The translations under genes were made by a program, and so were the position numbers. The notes below the pieces were generated by a model. That model saw only the letters and a program-made list of their open reading frames with translations. It was not told the origin of the DNA and did no database searches. This document shows positions 1-6,757 of a stretch of DNA of 64,000 nt, one piece after another. Every line of letters begins with the position of its first letter. Within the stretch, counting starts at the first letter, position 1. Source of the stretch: Tidjanibacter sp. (GTDB taxonomy: Bacteria > Bacteroidota > Bacteroidia > Bacteroidales > Rikenellaceae); assembly GCA_017396085.1 (NCBI GenBank), contig JAFQNC010000006.1, positions 1 through 64,000 of the forward strand, given 5' to 3'.

Positions 1-565
1 GAGAGATAAACTCCAACTCTGAATAGGGATTATCAACAGCAAGCGAAACCTCACGCGCAGAGCTGTTGTATATCTCGAATGAGGATAACACCACCTTTCC
101 ATGCTCGACATAGCCAAACGAGTGAGCATTCGCAGCAGCTCGCACGCCCCCGCCCATCACAAGCGGATATCGCTCCTCGACCGTTTTCTTACGCGGAATT
201 ACCGTTCCCTTAACGAGTAGTTGCTCTTTTAATGGTCCATCCGCAGTAAAAATCGTCACCTTGCGGGCAAATACACCAGGGTAGTTCAACGGATTAAATA
301 CAACTTTTATAGTAGCAGTACCATTAGGCATAATAGGCTTTCGCGAGAACTCCGCCTTTGTGCAACCGCAAGACGAGCGCACCGCGACAATCACAACAGG
401 CTCGGCCGAGGTGTTGCGCAGAGTGAAAATATGCTCCACTGCGCCACCATCTTCGGCTATTTCGCCAAAATCATAAAAAAAAGTATCAAAAATAATTTTC
501 GCCTCTACAACGCCATAAAACGCTGTAAACAAAAGAGTAACAAATATTTTAAGCATCAGTTTCAT
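1..565 (-). CDS. DUF1573 domain exported protein, 3'-truncated by the window edge
   Basis: The frame read leftward from the ATG at 565 is open to base 1, giving 188 visible residues. Residues 1-22 form a hydrophobic signal peptide ending V-E-A. A DUF1573 (ASPM/SPD-2/Hydin-like Ig) fold follows: FYDFGEI (residues 30-36), an H-x-F-x-L-R-N-T segment, the hallmark SCGCT at 65-69, and a VVFNPLNYPGVF strand near 88-99. The visible part after residue 120 looks like a second Ig-type repeat. These Bacteroidetes proteins are envelope-located and of unknown biochemical function; the SCGCT motif is family-defining but not known to be catalytic. The gene diverges from the tRNA promoter. The C-terminus lies outside the window. 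Confidence 0.85.
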   Translation of the reverse strand, partial: MKLMLKIFVTLLFTAFYGVVEAKIIFDTFFYDFGEIAEDGGAVEHIFTLRNTSAEPVVIVAVRSSCGCTKAEFSRKPIMPNGTATIKVVFNPLNYPGVFARKVTIFTADGPLKEQLLVKGTVIPRKKTVEERYPLVMGGGVRAAANAHSFGYVEHGKVVLSSFEIYNSSAREVSLAVDNPYSELEFIS

Positions 566-605
566 TGGTGCAAAGATAATTTTTTTAATTTTTTTGTGCA
601 AAAGT

Positions 606-637
606 TTTGCAAGATAAAAAAATTTGCCATATATTTG
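606..637 (+). promoter_or_regulatory. Bacteroidales sigma-ABfr promoter of the tRNA genes
   Basis: TTTG at 606-609 and TATATTTG at 630-637 are separated by 20 bp, an exact match to the Bacteroidales TTTG-N19-21-TAnnTTTG consensus. The element is 44 bp upstream of tRNA-Asn and points toward it. Confidence 0.85.
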
Positions 638-681
638 CACTCGCAAAACGGAAACAACCGCATTGCAAGGTTCTAAAAAAT

Positions 682-755
682 GCCTGAATAGCTCAGTTGG
701 TTAGAGCACATGACTGTTAATCATGGGGTCCTAGGTTCAAGTCCTTGTTCAGGCG
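682..755 (+). tRNA. tRNA-Asn (GTT)
   Basis: The 74-nt cloverleaf has acceptor stem GCCTGAA (682-688) pairing with TTCAGGC (748-754), a D-arm with AGCTCAGTTGGT, anticodon stem CATGA/TCATG (709-713/721-725) and loop CTGTTAA, placing anticodon GTT at 716-718. The T-arm contains GGTTCAAGTCC. The discriminator is G (755). The 3' CCA is not encoded. It probably shares a transcript with the tRNA-Val 141 bp downstream. Confidence 0.97.
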
Positions 756-896
756 CAATTGCGCGAGGGTTGCAAAAGAGATTCGATTACGGCAAACCGA
801 AAACGAGAGTTGAAGGTGGTCGAGTAAAAGGTGTTGAAGTGGATAGCAACAAACTTTGAAGATAGCGAATCGGCAGTCCCAAGCCATTTTTAAAAA

Positions 897-971
897 GGGA
901 GTTTAGCTCAGCTGGTTTAGAGCATCTGCCTTACAAGCAGAGGGTCGGCGGTTCGAATCCGTCAACTCCCA
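897..971 (+). tRNA. tRNA-Val (TAC)
   Basis: The 75-nt cloverleaf has acceptor GGGAGTT (897-903) pairing with AACTCCC (964-970), anticodon stem TCTGC/GCAGA (925-929/937-941) and loop CTTACAA with anticodon TAC at 932-934. The T-loop GGTTCGAATCC is canonical and the discriminator is A (971). The spacer from tRNA-Asn (756-896) holds no gene. The tRNA is followed after 5 bp by the nested palindrome at 977-1114. Confidence 0.97.
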
Positions 972-995
972 CAAGAGCAACAAAGTTGCAAAACG

Positions 996-1020
996 AGCCA
1001 CTCGAAAGAGTGGCTTTTGT
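996..1020 (+). terminator. Intrinsic terminator of the tRNA operon
   Basis: An 8-bp perfect stem AGCCACTC/GAGTGGCT (996-1003/1008-1015) with a GAAA tetraloop is followed by TTTGTTGT. It is 25 bp after the tRNA-Val 3' end and is the first hairpin of the larger palindrome. Confidence 0.85.
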
Positions 1021-1025
1021 TGTAC

Positions 1026-1061
1026 AAAGGGGCCTGTGAGTTCACTCACATAGGCCCCTTT
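1026..1061. terminator. Bidirectional G/C-rich hairpin
   Basis: AAAGGGGCC (1026-1034) plus TGTGAG pairs with CTCACA plus GGCCCCTTT (1053-1061) around a TTCA loop, with A- and T-tracts at the two ends. It could back up termination in either direction. A related ACAAAGGGGCC block recurs near 51579. Confidence 0.6.
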
Positions 1062-1114
1062 TGTGCAACAAAAAGTAGCCGTGCGCAGTACGGCTCGTTT
1101 TGCAACTTTGCTGC

Positions 1115-1378
1115 CTTGGGGAGCCAACGGATCACAAACGAAGCGCAGCGAAGTGCAGTAATCCGAGAGAAAGAGCAGAAAGGGGGCTTTAAGGGCTTTA
1201 AGGGCCCTAAAGACTTTAAGGCCCTTAAAAAAAGACGTTGGACGTTAGACAAAAAAATGCAGAGAGCGGAGGAAATTTTGTACCAAACAAGAAGGCGAGT
1301 CCGCAGTTTGCTTTCGCAAATGAGGAACTCGCCTATCGAAGTGCGGTGCAAAATTTGCCCGCTATTCTGCATTTTTTA
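1115..1378. other. Gene-free spacer with low-complexity 9-mer repeats
   Basis: No ORF here has convincing coding character. At about 1186-1232 there are imperfect tandem copies of a CTTTAAGGG-type 9-mer that can also fold on themselves. At 1239-1255 a GACGTT-GGACGTTAGAC word repeat is present. The 3'-flanking hairpin of the decarboxylase gene is at 1294-1333. Confidence 0.7.
1294..1333 (-). terminator. Hairpin downstream of the PLP decarboxylase gene
   Basis: GGCGAGT (1294-1300) pairs with ACTCGCC (1327-1333), with an inner TTTGC-TTTC-GCAAA hairpin. On the minus strand it is followed by CTTCTTGTTT, a moderate U-rich tail. It lies 46 bp past the stop codon. Confidence 0.5.
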
Positions 1379-2773
1379 TTAGTAGCCGAGTATGCGCATC
1401 ATAGACCTATAACTCTGTTCCTTGGCAAAAAGTCGCGTGTAGTACTCGCCCGTCTCCTTGTCCACATCAATGAGGATGTGTTTGGGCGCAGGGGTAAGGC
1501 AGTGCTGGATACCACCAAAGCCACCCACCGACTCCTGATAGGCTCCCGTGTGGAAGAAGCCAACATAGAGAGGCTCGCCCTCCTCAAGTTTGGGCAAAAA
1601 GACCGCATTGGAGTGCGACTCGCCACTATAGAAGTCCTCACTATCGCACGTGAGACCACCGAGGAACACCCTCTGGTACTCCTTATCCCAATGGTTGATG
1701 GCCAAAAGCGGATAGCGTTGGTCGATGCCCCAAATGTCGGGCAGGGTGGTCATAAACGAGCTGTCAATCATATACCACCTCTCCCTATCGTTCTGTTGCT
1801 TCTGGGTGAGCACCGAGAAGAGGGTTGCCCCACTCTCGCCCACGGTGAACGAGCCAAACTCGGTGAAGATGTTGGGCTCCTCCACGCCGTTCAGGTTGCA
1901 GTTGTTTTTGATTTGTGCAACAATTTCTTCGGCCATATACTCGTAGTCGTAGTCGAAGTTAAGCGAGTTCTTGATTGGAAATCCGCCACCGATATTTAGG
2001 CTGTCAAGGTCGGGACAAATCTTCTTCAAATCGCAATAAACCTGAATACATTTGCTCAACTCGTTCCAATAGTAGGCGGTGTCCTTCATACCCGTATTGA
2101 TGAAGAAGTGGAGCATTTTCAGTTTATATTTTTTGTTGCCCTTGATGCGTTTTTTGTAGAAATCAATGATGTCGTTGTAGCGAATTCCGAGGCGCGAAGT
2201 GTAGAAATCGAACTTGGGTTCCTCCTCTGCCGCAATGCGGATACCGAGTTGGCAGGGCTTCTCCAGCAGTCCGTCAAACTGGTCCAACTCCTCCTTGTTG
2301 TCCAACACGGGGATGGTGTTAATGAAGCCGTTGTTGATGAGGCTGGCGATGTTCTCCACATACTGCTGACGCTTGAAACCATTGCACACGGTGTACATAT
2401 CCTTGTTAATCAGGCCCTGTTCGTAGAGAGCGTTGATGATGTGGATGTCGTAGGCCGAAGATGTTTCGAGGTAGATGTCGTTTTTGAGTGCCTCCTCCAA
2501 CACAAAGGAGAAGTGGCTGCTCTTGGTGCAGTAGCAATAGTTGTAGGTACCCTTGTAATCGACCTTTGCCATTGCCACATTGAAGAGCCTTTTGGCCCTC
2601 TGGATTTGCGATGATATTTTTGGCAGATAGGTAATTTTCAGCGGTGTACCATACTGCTTAATGATGTCCATCAGGGGCACATCGTGAAAATAGAGTTCAT
2701 CATCCTCAACCGAAAATTCTGCCTGTGGCCAATCGTAGGTTTGCTCAATCAGGTCAATGTATTTGTTTTTCAT
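1379..2773 (-). CDS. Fold-type III PLP-dependent decarboxylase (arginine/ornithine decarboxylase-like)
   Basis: The 464-residue alanine-racemase-fold decarboxylase is of the Bacteroidetes type usually annotated as arginine decarboxylase. The PLP lysine is probably K84 in YCYCTKSSHF. GGGFP (262-266) and TEFGS (304-308) fit the phosphate-binding and Glu motifs, CDSED (376-380) is the cross-subunit CDSxD motif, and GAYQES (410-415) is a conserved C-terminal PLP contact. The family decarboxylates basic amino acids for polyamine synthesis (arginine to agmatine, or relatives such as carboxynorspermidine). The substrate cannot be fixed from sequence alone. It is about 170 residues shorter than the classical SpeA proteins. 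The gene diverges from the HU-type gene across a 256-bp AT-rich spacer. Confidence 0.8.
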   Translation of the reverse strand: MKNKYIDLIEQTYDWPQAEFSVEDDELYFHDVPLMDIIKQYGTPLKITYLPKISSQIQRAKRLFNVAMAKVDYKGTYNYCYCTKSSHFSFVLEEALKNDIYLETSSAYDIHIINALYEQGLINKDMYTVCNGFKRQQYVENIASLINNGFINTIPVLDNKEELDQFDGLLEKPCQLGIRIAAEEEPKFDFYTSRLGIRYNDIIDFYKKRIKGNKKYKLKMLHFFINTGMKDTAYYWNELSKCIQVYCDLKKICPDLDSLNIGGGFPIKNSLNFDYDYEYMAEEIVAQIKNNCNLNGVEEPNIFTEFGSFTVGESGATLFSVLTQKQQNDRERWYMIDSSFMTTLPDIWGIDQRYPLLAINHWDKEYQRVFLGGLTCDSEDFYSGESHSNAVFLPKLEEGEPLYVGFFHTGAYQESVGGFGGIQHCLTPAPKHILIDVDKETGEYYTRLFAKEQSYRSMMRILGY

Positions 2774-2945
2774 CGCAACAAATTTGAGAGTTAATTTTCA
2801 ATCCGGCTCGGCTACTTTGGTGAAAAAATGCCAAAGTAATCGAGTTACTTTCTCCAATCAAAGGCGACACAAAGCAAATAAATCTTTTTGAGATTATCAA
2901 CAATTTTTCCCTCTTATATTCAATTTGGCACATTTTACTGACTTT

Positions 2946-2980
2946 TTGGCAGTTTTTTCATAAAAAATTCTTACTTTTGG
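2946..2980 (+). promoter_or_regulatory. Putative promoter of the HU-CCDC81 / sigma-54 activator operon
   Basis: TACTTTTG at 2973-2980 matches the -7 consensus TAnnTTTG. The nearest TTTG (2946-2949) is 23 bp away, slightly longer than the usual 19-21 bp. It lies 49 bp upstream of the ATG at 3030. Confidence 0.5.
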
Positions 2981-3029
2981 CAGTTATTTACAAACACAAG
3001 AGAGTCAAACGATTAAACATAGCAAGGAT

Positions 3030-3797
3030 ATGACCGTAGAAATCAATTCGCTCGTTGCGCAATACATTGCCAAAAACACAAGGCTTATCATTCCCGAAAT
3101 CGGCACTTTGTTGCGCCGCAAGGAGAGTGGCGAAATTGTCTTTATGGAGATGCTCAAGAAGAGCGATGGCGGCCTTGTCGCACTCGTAGCCGGCGGTCTG
3201 GGTCTCTCCGAAGAGGAGGCCGCAAAGGCTGTGGAGCAATATGTGGGCACCATCAAGAGCCAACTTGCCACCAACAAGAAGTTCATCTTGGACGGCGTGG
3301 GCGTATTGTTGGCCGGTGTGAATGGTGGCGTGGAGTTCATCTTCAACCCCCAGTCGCACACCATTGACGCAGTGGAGGAGCCAAAGAGCAAGGCCGTGGC
3401 CGAGGAGCCCCAAGTGATTGAGTTGGCCGAGGAGCCCCAAGTGGTGGCAGCAAAGGAGCCTGTGGTGGCCGAGCCCGCACCCGAGGTGGTGGCGGTGGAA
3501 AAGAAGCCAGCACAAGTTGCGCCCAAAGTCATTGCTACTGAGGAGCCCCAAAAGAAGTCGGCCAAGATTGACGCCCTCTACGGCGAGGAGAGCGAGCAGG
3601 ACAAAGAGCCCAAAAAGGCCTTCCCCACTCCCGCAAGGCCCCGCACCTCGGCAAAGCCTCAGCACAAGAAGTTGGACCCCATCACCATCTTGGCCATCGT
3701 GTCGGGCCTCATCGCCATCGGCACGCTCATTTGGGGTATGATTCCCACCAACAAACCTCTCGACATTGAGGTCCCCATTGAGATAGTGGAGGAATAG
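3030..3797 (+). CDS. HU-CCDC81-like domain protein with C-terminal membrane anchor
   Basis: The 255-residue protein begins with a ~105-residue HU/CCDC81_bac-type domain: I-A-K-N-T-R-L-I-I-P-E-I-G-T and KKFILDGVGVLLAG are the conserved edges. A long Glu/Pro/Ala/Lys linker (about 115-215) follows with repeated EEPQV words, then one transmembrane helix (about 217-240) with a short acidic tail. In Bacteroidetes this architecture often carries a C-terminal SPOR domain; none is visible here. The protein may tie peptidoglycan or DNA-like ligands to the inner membrane, but that is inference. It precedes the sigma-54 activator by 72 bp on the same strand and is probably co-transcribed. Confidence 0.75.
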   Translation: MTVEINSLVAQYIAKNTRLIIPEIGTLLRRKESGEIVFMEMLKKSDGGLVALVAGGLGLSEEEAAKAVEQYVGTIKSQLATNKKFILDGVGVLLAGVNGGVEFIFNPQSHTIDAVEEPKSKAVAEEPQVIELAEEPQVVAAKEPVVAEPAPEVVAVEKKPAQVAPKVIATEEPQKKSAKIDALYGEESEQDKEPKKAFPTPARPRTSAKPQHKKLDPITILAIVSGLIAIGTLIWGMIPTNKPLDIEVPIEIVEE

Positions 3798-3869
3798 GGG
3801 GTTAATGAAAAGCAGGCCCCATAGAACACACATATTGAATATATGGAATAATATGGAGCCAACCGACTT

Positions 3870-5102
3870 ATGCAAAAACACAAAGAGATGGACGAACTAT
3901 TCAGTATAAAGCAACGCTTCGGGATTATCGGCAACAGCGAGCCCCTCAACCGAGCCATAGAGATGGCCGTGAGGGTGGCTGCAACCGACCTAACGGTGTT
4001 GGTCAGCGGCGAAAGTGGTGTGGGTAAGGAGTTCTTCCCGCAGATTATCCACTCCTACAGCGCACGCAAACACGGCAAATACATTGCCGTAAACTGTGGT
4101 GCCATACCCGAAGGCACCATCGACTCCGAACTCTTCGGCCACGAGCGTGGCTCCTTCACGGGTGCCGTGGAGGCCCGCAAGGGCTATTTTGAGGAGGCCG
4201 ATGGGGGCACCATCTTCCTCGATGAGGTGGCAGAGTTGCCCCTCTCCACACAGGCACGTCTGCTGCGAGTGTTGCAGTCGGGCGAGTTTATGAGGGTGGG
4301 CTCCTCCAAGATTCAAAAGACCAACGTGAGGGTGGTGGCCGCAACCAACGTGGACCTCGCCCAAGCGATAGCCGAGGGGCGTTTCCGCGAGGACCTCTAC
4401 TACCGACTCGGCACTGTGCCCATTGTGGTGCCCGCACTGCGACAGCGCAAAGACGACATCTACCTGCTCTTCCGCAAGTTTGCATCCGATGTGTCGGTGC
4501 GCTACAAGATGCCCGCAATCTCGCTTGACGAGGGGGCACGTCATCTGCTGGAAAACCACTATTGGAAGGGTAACATCCGTCAGCTCAAAAACGTGGCCGA
4601 ACAAATCTCGGCCATTGAGGAGGCAAGGCTTATCACCGAGCCCATACTGCGCAAGTACCTCCCCGCAGCAGGCACCGGACAGGCCGCAATGGTTATGGGT
4701 GGCCCCGGCGAGAGCGACTTTGCCGATGAGAGGGAGTTGCTCTACAAGATTCTCTTCGACTTGAAGAGTGATATGAACGACATCAAACGTATGCTCATTG
4801 AGTTGGGTGGCGGCTACGCTCCCCACTCGGCCGAGCCTCAGCCACAGCCCTCTGCGCCCGTGTCGGCACTTCTTCAGCCCCACTCCCACTATGTGCGTGA
4901 GGCACAGGAGACCATTGGCGAGGAGGTCTTTGACGAGCCCGCCAAGCCACTCTCCAAGGAGGAAAAACTGCGTGAGGAGATTGTGCGTGCCCTGCGCCAC
5001 AATGGTGGCAAGCGCAAGGAGGCCGCCAAGGAGCTCTTTATGTCGGAGCGCACCCTCTACCGCAAGATTAACGAACTGAACATTGACGTAAAAAATCTGT
5101 AA
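3870..5102 (+). CDS. Sigma-54-dependent AAA+ transcriptional activator without receiver domain
   Basis: The 410-residue protein starts almost directly with the sigma-54 AAA+ domain: Walker A GESGVGKE (47-54), GSFTGA (94-99, the sigma-54 contact loop, normally GAFTGA) and Walker B GGTIFLDE (112-119). A Fis-type helix-turn-helix lies in the last ~40 residues. There is no phosphoreceiver or GAF domain upstream, so activity may be controlled by another protein or by expression level. An alternative start at 3888 would remove six residues. Gene order with lptE, a TPR protein and secG is conserved in Bacteroidales as I know them, suggesting an envelope-biogenesis context. The target promoters are unknown. 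Confidence 0.88.
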   Translation: MQKHKEMDELFSIKQRFGIIGNSEPLNRAIEMAVRVAATDLTVLVSGESGVGKEFFPQIIHSYSARKHGKYIAVNCGAIPEGTIDSELFGHERGSFTGAVEARKGYFEEADGGTIFLDEVAELPLSTQARLLRVLQSGEFMRVGSSKIQKTNVRVVAATNVDLAQAIAEGRFREDLYYRLGTVPIVVPALRQRKDDIYLLFRKFASDVSVRYKMPAISLDEGARHLLENHYWKGNIRQLKNVAEQISAIEEARLITEPILRKYLPAAGTGQAAMVMGGPGESDFADERELLYKILFDLKSDMNDIKRMLIELGGGYAPHSAEPQPQPSAPVSALLQPHSHYVREAQETIGEEVFDEPAKPLSKEEKLREEIVRALRHNGGKRKEAAKELFMSERTLYRKINELNIDVKNL

Positions 5103-5114
5103 TCACACATCCCA

Positions 5115-5642
5115 ATGAACGCAAGCAGCATCATACGCCGTGTGGCCCTCGTGGTGGCCGTGGCCCTCGTGGCTGCCACCCAGAGCGGTTGCACCATCAA
5201 ATACTCCTTCTCGGGCGCATCCATCCCCTTGGAGGCAAAGACCGTGAGCATCGCCTACTTCCCCAACAACGCCCCGATGGTGGCCCCCACGTTGAGTTCC
5301 ACCCTCACAGATGGCTTGCAGGACAAGTTCGCACGACAGACCAAACTGCAACTCGTGCCCTCCAATGGCGACCTCGCATTTGAGGGCGAAATCACCAACT
5401 ACACCTCCACCCCTGCGGCCATCACAGCCAACGAAACGGCTGCAATGAACCGCCTGACAATCACGGTGAAGGTTAAGTACACCAGCATCTACGAGCCGCA
5501 ATTCAACTACAACAAGTCGTTCAGCGCATTTGCCGAGTATGACGCCAACTCGCTCCTGCAAGACGTGCAAGACACTCTCATTCAGGAGATTTGCGAGCAA
5601 CTCATTCAGGATATTTTCAACGCTGCCGTGGCAAACTGGTAG
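5115..5642 (+). CDS. lptE: LptE-family outer-membrane lipoprotein (LPS assembly)
   Basis: The 175-residue protein has a lipoprotein signal peptide with lipobox Q-S-G-C (Cys26). The mature part begins TIKYSFSGASIP and continues with PNNAPMVAP and a C-terminal ADVQD-type helix region (LLQDVQDTLIQEICEQLIQDIF), the pattern of Bacteroidetes LptE proteins. LptE plugs the LptD barrel and guides lipopolysaccharide to the cell surface. The start is 12 bp after the stop of the sigma-54 activator, so the genes are almost certainly co-transcribed. lptD is not in the window. Confidence 0.85.
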   Translation: MNASSIIRRVALVVAVALVAATQSGCTIKYSFSGASIPLEAKTVSIAYFPNNAPMVAPTLSSTLTDGLQDKFARQTKLQLVPSNGDLAFEGEITNYTSTPAAITANETAAMNRLTITVKVKYTSIYEPQFNYNKSFSAFAEYDANSLLQDVQDTLIQEICEQLIQDIFNAAVANW

Positions 5643-5728
5643 TGCGTGTGCGTGGGTAGCAAAAGGGTAAGTAAGAAAACAAAAGAAACACTTTTCATCG
5701 GCACCCACACCAACAAGTTGGAACGAAT

Positions 5729-6235
5729 ATGGGAATAATCAAAGATAGGGATTTGGGGTTGCGTGAGGCGGCCGATTTGAGGGAGCGTTTCCCGTGGTGG
5801 AGCGCAGCCCACATTGCGGCTTCCGAGCAGGGCGCACCCACCAAGGAGAGTTACCTGCTCCCCGCACGAGGGCGTCTGCGCCGACTGCCCGCCACCTCGC
5901 TACTCAAAGAGGTCAGGGCCGAGGAGTTTCAGCGTAGCGAGATGCTCGGCATAATTGACGCTTTCATCCACTCGGGCGACCACCACAAAATAGTCATTGA
6001 CGAGGCAACCACCGAGGAGTCGTTGGCCAAGGTTGATGAGTTGAACGAGCAGGAAGATGTAGACGAAGAGGAGTTTTTGAGCGAAGAATTGGCGGAAATT
6101 TATGCCAAACAACACCTTTTTGACCAAGCAATTGAAATATATCAAAAATTAAGTTTGCAAATTCCGCAAAAAAGTATTTATTTTGCCGAACTTATTGAGC
6201 AACTAAATGCCCAAAAGAGATTGAACGAAAAATAA
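5729..6235 (+). CDS. Conserved Bacteroidetes TPR-like protein
   Basis: The 168-residue protein has no signal peptide. The N-terminus carries an RFPWWSAAHIAA segment like the P-Y/W-F-x-AAH-type N-terminus of small Bacteroidales TPR proteins. A polar Glu-rich linker (EEDVDEEEF) follows, and one clear TPR-type helix pair lies at about 130-155 (AEIYAKQHLFDQAIEIYQKL). No catalytic motif is visible. It sits between lptE and secG on the same strand with 86 and 18 bp gaps, so it probably belongs to the same operon. A role as an envelope-assembly or secretion adaptor is inference. Confidence 0.7.
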   Translation: MGIIKDRDLGLREAADLRERFPWWSAAHIAASEQGAPTKESYLLPARGRLRRLPATSLLKEVRAEEFQRSEMLGIIDAFIHSGDHHKIVIDEATTEESLAKVDELNEQEDVDEEEFLSEELAEIYAKQHLFDQAIEIYQKLSLQIPQKSIYFAELIEQLNAQKRLNEK

Positions 6236-6253
6236 TTAAAAATTTATAGCACA

Positions 6254-6592
6254 ATGTACACTTTTCTTGTAGTATTGATTATCATTGCCAGCATCATCCT
6301 CATCTTGGCTATTTTGGCCCAGAGCCCCAAGAGCGGTATGGCTGCAAACTTTGGCGCATCGAACCAAGTAATGGGTGTTCGTCAGACCGCCAACTTCCTT
6401 GAAAAAACCACTTGGTATGTGGCAATTGCAATTGTGGTGTTGAGCCTGCTCTCGACCGTTGCAATGTCGTCTTACAAAAAGGCTTCGGCTCCCCAGAGCG
6501 ACTCCGTTATCGAGCAGCTTATGGAGGTAACCGAGGAGGCTCCCGTGATGCCCAATCAGGTAGAGGCAACCGCTGAGCCTACCGCCGAGTAG
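6254..6592 (+). CDS. secG: Preprotein translocase subunit SecG
   Basis: The 112-residue protein has two transmembrane helices (about 3-21 and 54-74) separated by the SecG signature loop: LAQSPKSGMAANFGA, then NQVMGVRQTANFLEKTTW. SecG is the non-essential third subunit of the SecYEG channel and stimulates export. The C-terminal ~35 residues are acidic and Pro/Ala-rich, longer than in Proteobacteria and typical of Bacteroidetes. It is the last gene of the HU/sigma-54/LptE block and converges on the serine hydrolase gene. Confidence 0.92.
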   Translation: MYTFLVVLIIIASIILILAILAQSPKSGMAANFGASNQVMGVRQTANFLEKTTWYVAIAIVVLSLLSTVAMSSYKKASAPQSDSVIEQLMEVTEEAPVMPNQVEATAEPTAE

Positions 6593-6624
6593 GTTGGTCG
6601 CAAAGGTGTAACAGATGGCAAAAG

Positions 6625-6757
6625 GGCTGTCTGGGAACCACCCCAAAAAGGCAAAGAGGCTGTTTGATAACTCCTAAAAATGATATTCACCCCCGTCAGA
6701 AAGGCTTCTGGCGGGGGTGAAATCGTAAAAACCAAACTTGTCTGACAACCTCTTTGA
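6625..6757. repeat. Intergenic nested repeat between secG and the serine hydrolase gene
   Basis: Two imperfect direct copies of a GGCTGTYTG(G/A)..AAC word start near 6627 and 6656. The second is mirrored by an inverted copy at about 6738-6757: AAAGAGGCTGTTTGA against the reverse complement reading AAAGAGGTTGTCAGA. The strong 6686-6721 hairpin lies between the inverted arms. The whole resembles a small palindromic REP-like element. Confidence 0.6.
6686..6721. terminator. Strong hairpin between convergent genes
   Basis: A 16-bp stem (6686-6701 with 6706-6721, one G-T wobble) with an AGGC loop separates secG from the convergent serine hydrolase gene. On the minus strand it is followed by ATATCATTTTTA, which fits a terminator for the hydrolase. 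Confidence 0.75.

Larger units (their letters stand above)
977..1114. repeat. 138-bp nested near-palindrome downstream of tRNA-Val
   Basis: The outer arm at 977-999 and the reverse complement of 1092-1114 agree at 22 of 23 positions. Inside lie three further hairpins: AGCCACTC-GAAA-GAGTGGCT, a central AAAGGGGCC...GGCCCCTTT stem, and AGCCGT...ACGGCT. The second half of the left arm also mirrors the right arm, since both carry a TTTTGTTG-type T-rich tail and an ACAAA(A)GGGGCC block. In RNA it could fold either as three successive hairpins or as one long stem with side arms. Confidence 0.9.

Noticed and set aside
431..676. 81-aa plus-strand ORF
   Set aside because: Antisense to the DUF1573 gene and across the tRNA promoter; Lys/Asn/Phe-rich from AT-rich DNA.
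1046..1372. 108-aa minus-strand ORF and overlapping plus-strand ORFs after tRNA-Val
   Set aside because: They translate the palindrome, 9-mer repeats and terminator; no protein-like composition.
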